In this document: positions 6,801 through 9,008 of the stretch, one piece after another | Numbering within the stretch: the stretch's first letter is position 1 | Layout: every line of letters begins with the position of its first letter | Assembly: GCA_003486665.1 (NCBI GenBank) | Contig: DNGF01000137.1 | Span: 1,972 to 10,979, forward strand | DNA: 9,008 nt | From: Oscillospiraceae bacterium | Lineage (GTDB): Bacteria > Bacillota > Clostridia > Oscillospirales > Acutalibacteraceae | Direction: 5' to 3' | Notes under the pieces: generated by a model | Told to the model about the DNA's origin: nothing | What the model saw: only the letters and a program-made list of their open reading frames with translations | Database searches by the model: none | Translations under genes and position numbers: made by a program

Positions 6801-9008
6801 CATTCAGCTTCTCCTGAAGGTGCTGCCAGCTTTCCTCCGTGTAGAGAGAGGAGTCGGTCGGAATCTTTGTCTTGGCAACAGTAACCTTTGTATAATCCGC
6901 ATTCTTATATTTAAGATTCTTTATCGCGTTATTAATGCTTGTTACATATCCGTCAACCTTGGACTGCTGATCAGCAGTAAGAGTCATATCAATCTTTTTA
7001 AGTACGGAGTTAAGAGTTGCAACCGAGAGAGTAGTATAAAGGGAGAGATCGCTCGGCACATTTGCTTTTGCAAGCTCAACCTGTGTATAGTCTGCTCCGG
7101 AATACTTCAATGCGTTAACGGCGTTGTTGATTGCGGTTGCATATCCGTCAACGATTGACTGGCTTCTGATATCAAGACTTCTGTCAACTCCGGCTATTGC
7201 AAGATTAAGAGCCGACACGGTTTCATCCGTATAAAGCGAGTAACCCGGATGAGCCTTTGAATATGCTTCATTATCGGCAAGCTTTGCATTAGCCTCTGTT
7301 ATTCTCTGATCAACAGCCGAATAGTTTGCCGGAAGATACTCCAGCTTACTTATCGCCGCTCTGATTGCCTCGGCGTAGCCGTCAACCTGAGCCTGGGTGC
7401 TGATGTTAAGATTCGGGACAACAGCCATATAAGCCGTAGTCAGATTGGCAAGACTCTCGGAAGTGTAAAGTCCGCTGCCGTTTGAAATGATCGGTGATGC
7501 TTCATTCTGCGCGGCAGTAACCTCGGTATAATCCGCCTTATTTTCAACAAGAGCGCCGATGGCTTTCCTTATAGCGGCAGCATAGCCGTCAACCTGCGAC
7601 TGCTTGCTTACATCAAGATTTCTGACAACATTATTTATTGCAGTTGTAACATTTGACCAGTTTGAATAGAATGTTTCCGCAGTAAATCCATATGTTGAAG
7701 CGTATGTCTTGAGTATATTGTCCGCTACCTGATCCGCTTCCGCGATAGCTTTGTCAACATCGGAATAATCCGCACCGTTTGTCGTAAGACTGTTAATTGC
7801 GGATCTTACCGCTGCAACGCCTCTGTCAATTTCGCTCTGGTATCTGATATCAAGACCGAGCTTGGATTCAAGAGAAGCAACTGCGCTGTCAACATTTGAG
7901 AAGTTGCTGTATTTCGATCTGTCAATTGCATTCGCTTCCGCGATAATTTCTATCGCAGCCGATATATCGGCAGGCTTATACTCTATATTATCGAGCCAAT
8001 ACTTGAGCGTTGCCACCGCAGCGTCAATATCTGCCTGTCTTGTAAGATCAAGACCATGTAAGGCAATAAGATCGTTATATGCCTTTGTAAGGTTCTCAGC
8101 TATGTCGTCAACAATATATGAAAGCTTAAGTACCTTATAGGAGCTTTCTGCCTTAACGGCTTCCGAATAATCCGCTCCTATAATTTTAAGATTGTCGATT
8201 GCGTTTTTAAGAAGAAGAGCATATCCGTCAACGGTTGACTGTTCGGTAACGTCAAGATATGTTCCGACAGTGTATCCCTCCAGTTCATTATATACACATC
8301 CGGAGTTTTCAAGAACCGATATAACGGTAGCCCATCCTATGTAAACCTCTGCCGCAGGTTTGCCGTAAACAGTCGGAGCTTCGTTCATTATTCTGTTTAC
8401 CGTGTTGATGTTTGCAATAAGCTCCGAATAGTCCGCCGTTGCATATTCCAGTGCGTCCATAGCAGCTTTAATATCCATCGCCATCTTATCGACTGCCGGC
8501 TGATAAAGTGCGCTGCAGTCTGCGGCGTAGTTATCAAGAAGCGTTTGCAGCTTTGCCCATGATGCAAGCGTATAATCACTTCTGTCCTTGGAGCTTGCCT
8601 GCTTATAATATGCGTCGGCAAGCGAATAGTCTGCCTTACGCATCTGAAGATTGCCGTAAGCCGTATTCAAGTCGTTATAAGCGGAATCGATGTCTGTCTG
8701 TGTGACATCCGGCTTTGCAAGGCACTTTTTCGCATTAATGAAAGAGGTTCTGAAGTCCTCCCAGCCCGATGAATAATACCATGCCTGAGGATTATAGCCC
8801 TTGAATTCACCCTCGGAGAGGTTGATCGACATGGTTGTGGGATCTGTTCCGCTGATTTCCTCAATGAGAGTTCTAAAAGAGCCTTTATCGTATGTAATGA
8901 ATCGGAAGCTGAAAGACTGTCCGACAAAAACATTGCTCCAGCCGCCCGGCGTGTGGTATTTCATGGAAACGGTATATTCCTTTGTACCGGTGTCCTTACA
9001 CGGACCTC
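3859..9008 (-). CDS. Giant FIVAR-repeat extracellular protein with C-terminal dockerin (5' end beyond the right edge)
   Basis: The frame is open from the right edge to a TAA at 3859-3861, giving 1715 visible residues and no start in view. The Met at 8964 is internal, because codons GPCKDTGTKEYTVS precede it. In order, it has the end of a beta-type domain (TVSMKYHTPGGWSNVF, FSFRFITYDKG), a half-repeat helical segment, 21 tandem units of 65-87 residues, a small beta domain and a dockerin. Each unit begins ADY[ST] and typically has YT.ES...LN in the middle and DIRYQ..VDGYA.AI...I..L at the end. This is the pattern of FIVAR-type three-helix repeats (found in various architectures of surface and glycan-handling proteins). 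No LPxTG, SLH or catalytic motif is visible, so the visible part is structural, a long rod ending in a docking module. It is upstream of, and likely co-transcribed with, a cohesin-like secreted protein. A catalytic or binding domain may lie beyond the edge. Export is expected from the domain types, but the signal peptide is not in the window. Confidence 0.9.
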   Translation of the reverse strand, partial: GPCKDTGTKEYTVSMKYHTPGGWSNVFVGQSFSFRFITYDKGSFRTLIEEISGTDPTTMSINLSEGEFKGYNPQAWYYSSGWEDFRTSFINAKKCLAKPDVTQTDIDSAYNDLNTAYGNLQMRKADYSLADAYYKQASSKDRSDYTLASWAKLQTLLDNYAADCSALYQPAVDKMAMDIKAAMDALEYATADYSELIANINTVNRIMNEAPTVYGKPAAEVYIGWATVISVLENSGCVYNELEGYTVGTYLDVTEQSTVDGYALLLKNAIDNLKIIGADYSEAVKAESSYKVLKLSYIVDDIAENLTKAYNDLIALHGLDLTRQADIDAAVATLKYWLDNIEYKPADISAAIEIIAEANAIDRSKYSNFSNVDSAVASLESKLGLDIRYQSEIDRGVAAVRSAINSLTTNGADYSDVDKAIAEADQVADNILKTYASTYGFTAETFYSNWSNVTTAINNVVRNLDVSKQSQVDGYAAAIRKAIGALVENKADYTEVTAAQNEASPIISNGSGLYTSESLANLTTAYMAVVPNLNISTQAQVDGYAEAIRAAISKLEYLPANYSAVDQRITEANAKLADNEAYSKAHPGYSLYTDETVSALNLAIAGVDRSLDIRSQSIVDGYATAINNAVNALKYSGADYTQVELAKANVPSDLSLYTTLSVATLNSVLKKIDMTLTADQQSKVDGYVTSINNAIKNLKYKNADYTKVTVAKTKIPTDSSLYTEESWQHLQEKLNEVEEGLDIRYQAQVDKYAEAIETAISVLKYKPADYTDVNKAITEIPEDLTIYTDESVKSLTDTVSGINRELDIRYQATVDGYASDIRAKISALKTKGADYTAVVSAVNEAKSKIAEGIYTDESVANLNKAVNDVVYNLDITKQAQVDGYAKAINDAISKLEIKFVPADYTRVDSEIDKIPSDLTVYTDETVKALNDAVNAVDRSLSKSQQTTVDGYADAIKAAREALTYKAADYSAVNTAKSKVPADSSVYTEESWQNLQDKLNAVEEGLNITQQSRVDKFAKDIEDAITALKYRLADYSEVTKAKSEIPADLSLYTDETVAKLNEVLNGIDYTLNVTQQAIVDAYPAAIRAGIAALRFKAADYSAVETAKGKVPTDSSIYTEESWQKLQNAVDAVKYGLDITHQAEVNKFAQDIENAIENLEYIGANYDDVRKAIEEANAKMDEKLHTAASRAAVRNAINLVNYNLDITEQATVDGYAAAIRKAVSELKYNPADYSAVETAKGKVPTDSSLYTAESWQNLQDKLNAVEEGLDIRYQEQVTGYAAAIEQAIVDLKYLPADYTNLEKAVADAKAAIETGYYTEKSVNSLKAVLDSIDRTLDIRYQKKVDMYEQAVRLGISSLEYLPADYTAVETAKGKVPADSSLYTAESWQNLQDKLNAVEEGLDIRYQEQVTGYADAIEQAIKDLVPLAADYTELNKAKEAAKAEIDKGWYTDESVAALQEILDNIPTGLTKDRQNEVDSYTQTIVKATNDLVKKLANYTELQKILDLLDNSSSEIYNNTYKNFDEVMSLINAYREETVKNNMALTIDKQAQVDEMTATLQGYIDSLIPEEAKEVFEAKEGSTTVIKNGYIYGLSTGMTRSVFQSKYITYENVTLSYSGNIGRNLGTGTTVTVTSDLTNEVIGTYTIIIYGDINGDGAITKLDSAVLSSSLNKKLTLTSAQRLAANLNGDRYVNYVDSTLLKSVIRRTKTIDQVTGRAV
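3889..4068 (-). other. Type I dockerin domain
   Basis: Two calcium-binding loops of the dockerin type are visible. Loop 1 is DINGDGAITKLD (4065-4030), with D, N, D and D at positions 1, 3, 5 and 12. Loop 2 is NLNGDRYVNYVD (3963-3928), with N, N, D and D at the same positions. Each is followed by a helix (SAVLSSSLNKKL and STLLKSVIRRT). The spacing fits a cellulosome-type dockerin of about 60 residues. Loop 2 has Arg in place of the usual Gly at position 6. The domain should bind a cohesin, but the partner is unknown. Confidence 0.88.
4069..4308 (-). other. Small beta domain before the dockerin
   Basis: About 80 residues containing GYIYGLSTGMT, SYSGNIGRNLGTGTTVTVTS and ending in GTYTIIIYGD. 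Gly-rich turns and alternating strands resemble the small beta module often fused directly before dockerins in Clostridia. It probably serves as a rigid linker to the dockerin. Confidence 0.6.
4309..8634 (-). repeat. Tandem array of 21 FIVAR-like coding repeats
   Basis: Units start (right ends, reading leftwards) at 8634, 8436, 8175, 7971, 7773, 7536, 7329, 7095, 6900, 6705, 6510, 6303, 6108, 5913, 5718, 5523, 5322, 5127, 4926, 4731 and 4530. Unit lengths are 66, 87, 68, 66, 79, 69 and 78 codons for the first seven. They then become regular at 65-69 codons, and the last is 74. A subtype containing ESWQxLQ and usually VEEGL (units 9, 13, 15, 17, 19) alternates with a subtype containing YTDESVxxL and xxDRxLDIRYQ. 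From unit 13 onwards the alternation is strict, with DNA periods of 390-396 bases. Units 17 and 19 differ at only 7 of 65 residues. The repeats are coding and helical, not CRISPR or transposon-related. Confidence 0.9.
8637..9008 (-). other. N-terminal beta-type segment and half-repeat of the giant protein (partial)
   Basis: The first visible residues (KEYTVSMKYHTPGGWSN, then VGQSFSFRFITYD, then SINLSEGEF) read like the end of a beta-rich domain and are not FIVAR-like. Just before the array, GYNPQAWYYSSGWEDFRTSF and DSAYNDLNTAYGNLQMRK resemble the second part of a FIVAR unit, so the array may have a degenerate unit 0. No family can be named with confidence. Confidence 0.5.

Noticed and set aside
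4309..8634. CRISPR array or other noncoding repeat
   Set aside because: The repeats are hundreds of bases long, in frame, and diverge as coding sequence. They are protein repeats.
8962..8964. Met at 8964 as the start of the giant protein
   Set aside because: The frame stays open to the right edge with sensible beta-domain sequence before it (KEYTVS) and no Shine-Dalgarno, so the gene is truncated by the window.

Overview
All genes in this window lie on the minus strand, so transcription runs from the right edge (9008) to the left edge (1). The sequence suggests a Gram-positive gut-type Clostridia relative (Ruminococcus/Oscillospiraceae-like). This is an inference from a type I dockerin, a cohesin-like secreted protein, FIVAR-type repeats, strong AGGAGG ribosome sites and a KPEL-type small peptide. 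There are no rRNA, tRNA, insertion-sequence or CRISPR signatures. No gap between genes exceeds about 230 bases.

Right part (9008 to 1882): a surface or extracellular protein pair. The first gene is cut by the right edge. Its visible part is 1715 residues: the end of an N-terminal beta-type domain, about 21 tandem helical FIVAR-like repeats, a small beta domain and a C-terminal dockerin with two calcium loops. After 51 bases with a strong Shine-Dalgarno comes a 641-residue secreted protein with a signal peptide, a cohesin-like beta domain, one FIVAR-like repeat of the same kind, and further C-terminal domains. The shared repeat type and the dockerin/cohesin-like pairing suggest one extracellular structural assembly. 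A rho-independent terminator closes this unit.

Left part (1775 to 1): a compact cluster resembling a ribosomally synthesised, modified peptide (RiPP) locus. A near-consensus promoter drives a 52-residue peptide with a YxxPxL motif near its N-terminus and a Ser/Gly-rich, cysteine-free C-terminal half. Next come an intercistronic hairpin, an HPr-kinase-like P-loop protein, and the start of an ABC exporter cut by the left edge. The likely logic is that the peptide is made in excess, modified (perhaps phosphorylated by the kinase-like protein) and exported. Any maturation genes would lie beyond the left edge.

The most promising material is this peptide/kinase/exporter cluster and the FIVAR-repeat dockerin protein with its cohesin-like partner.
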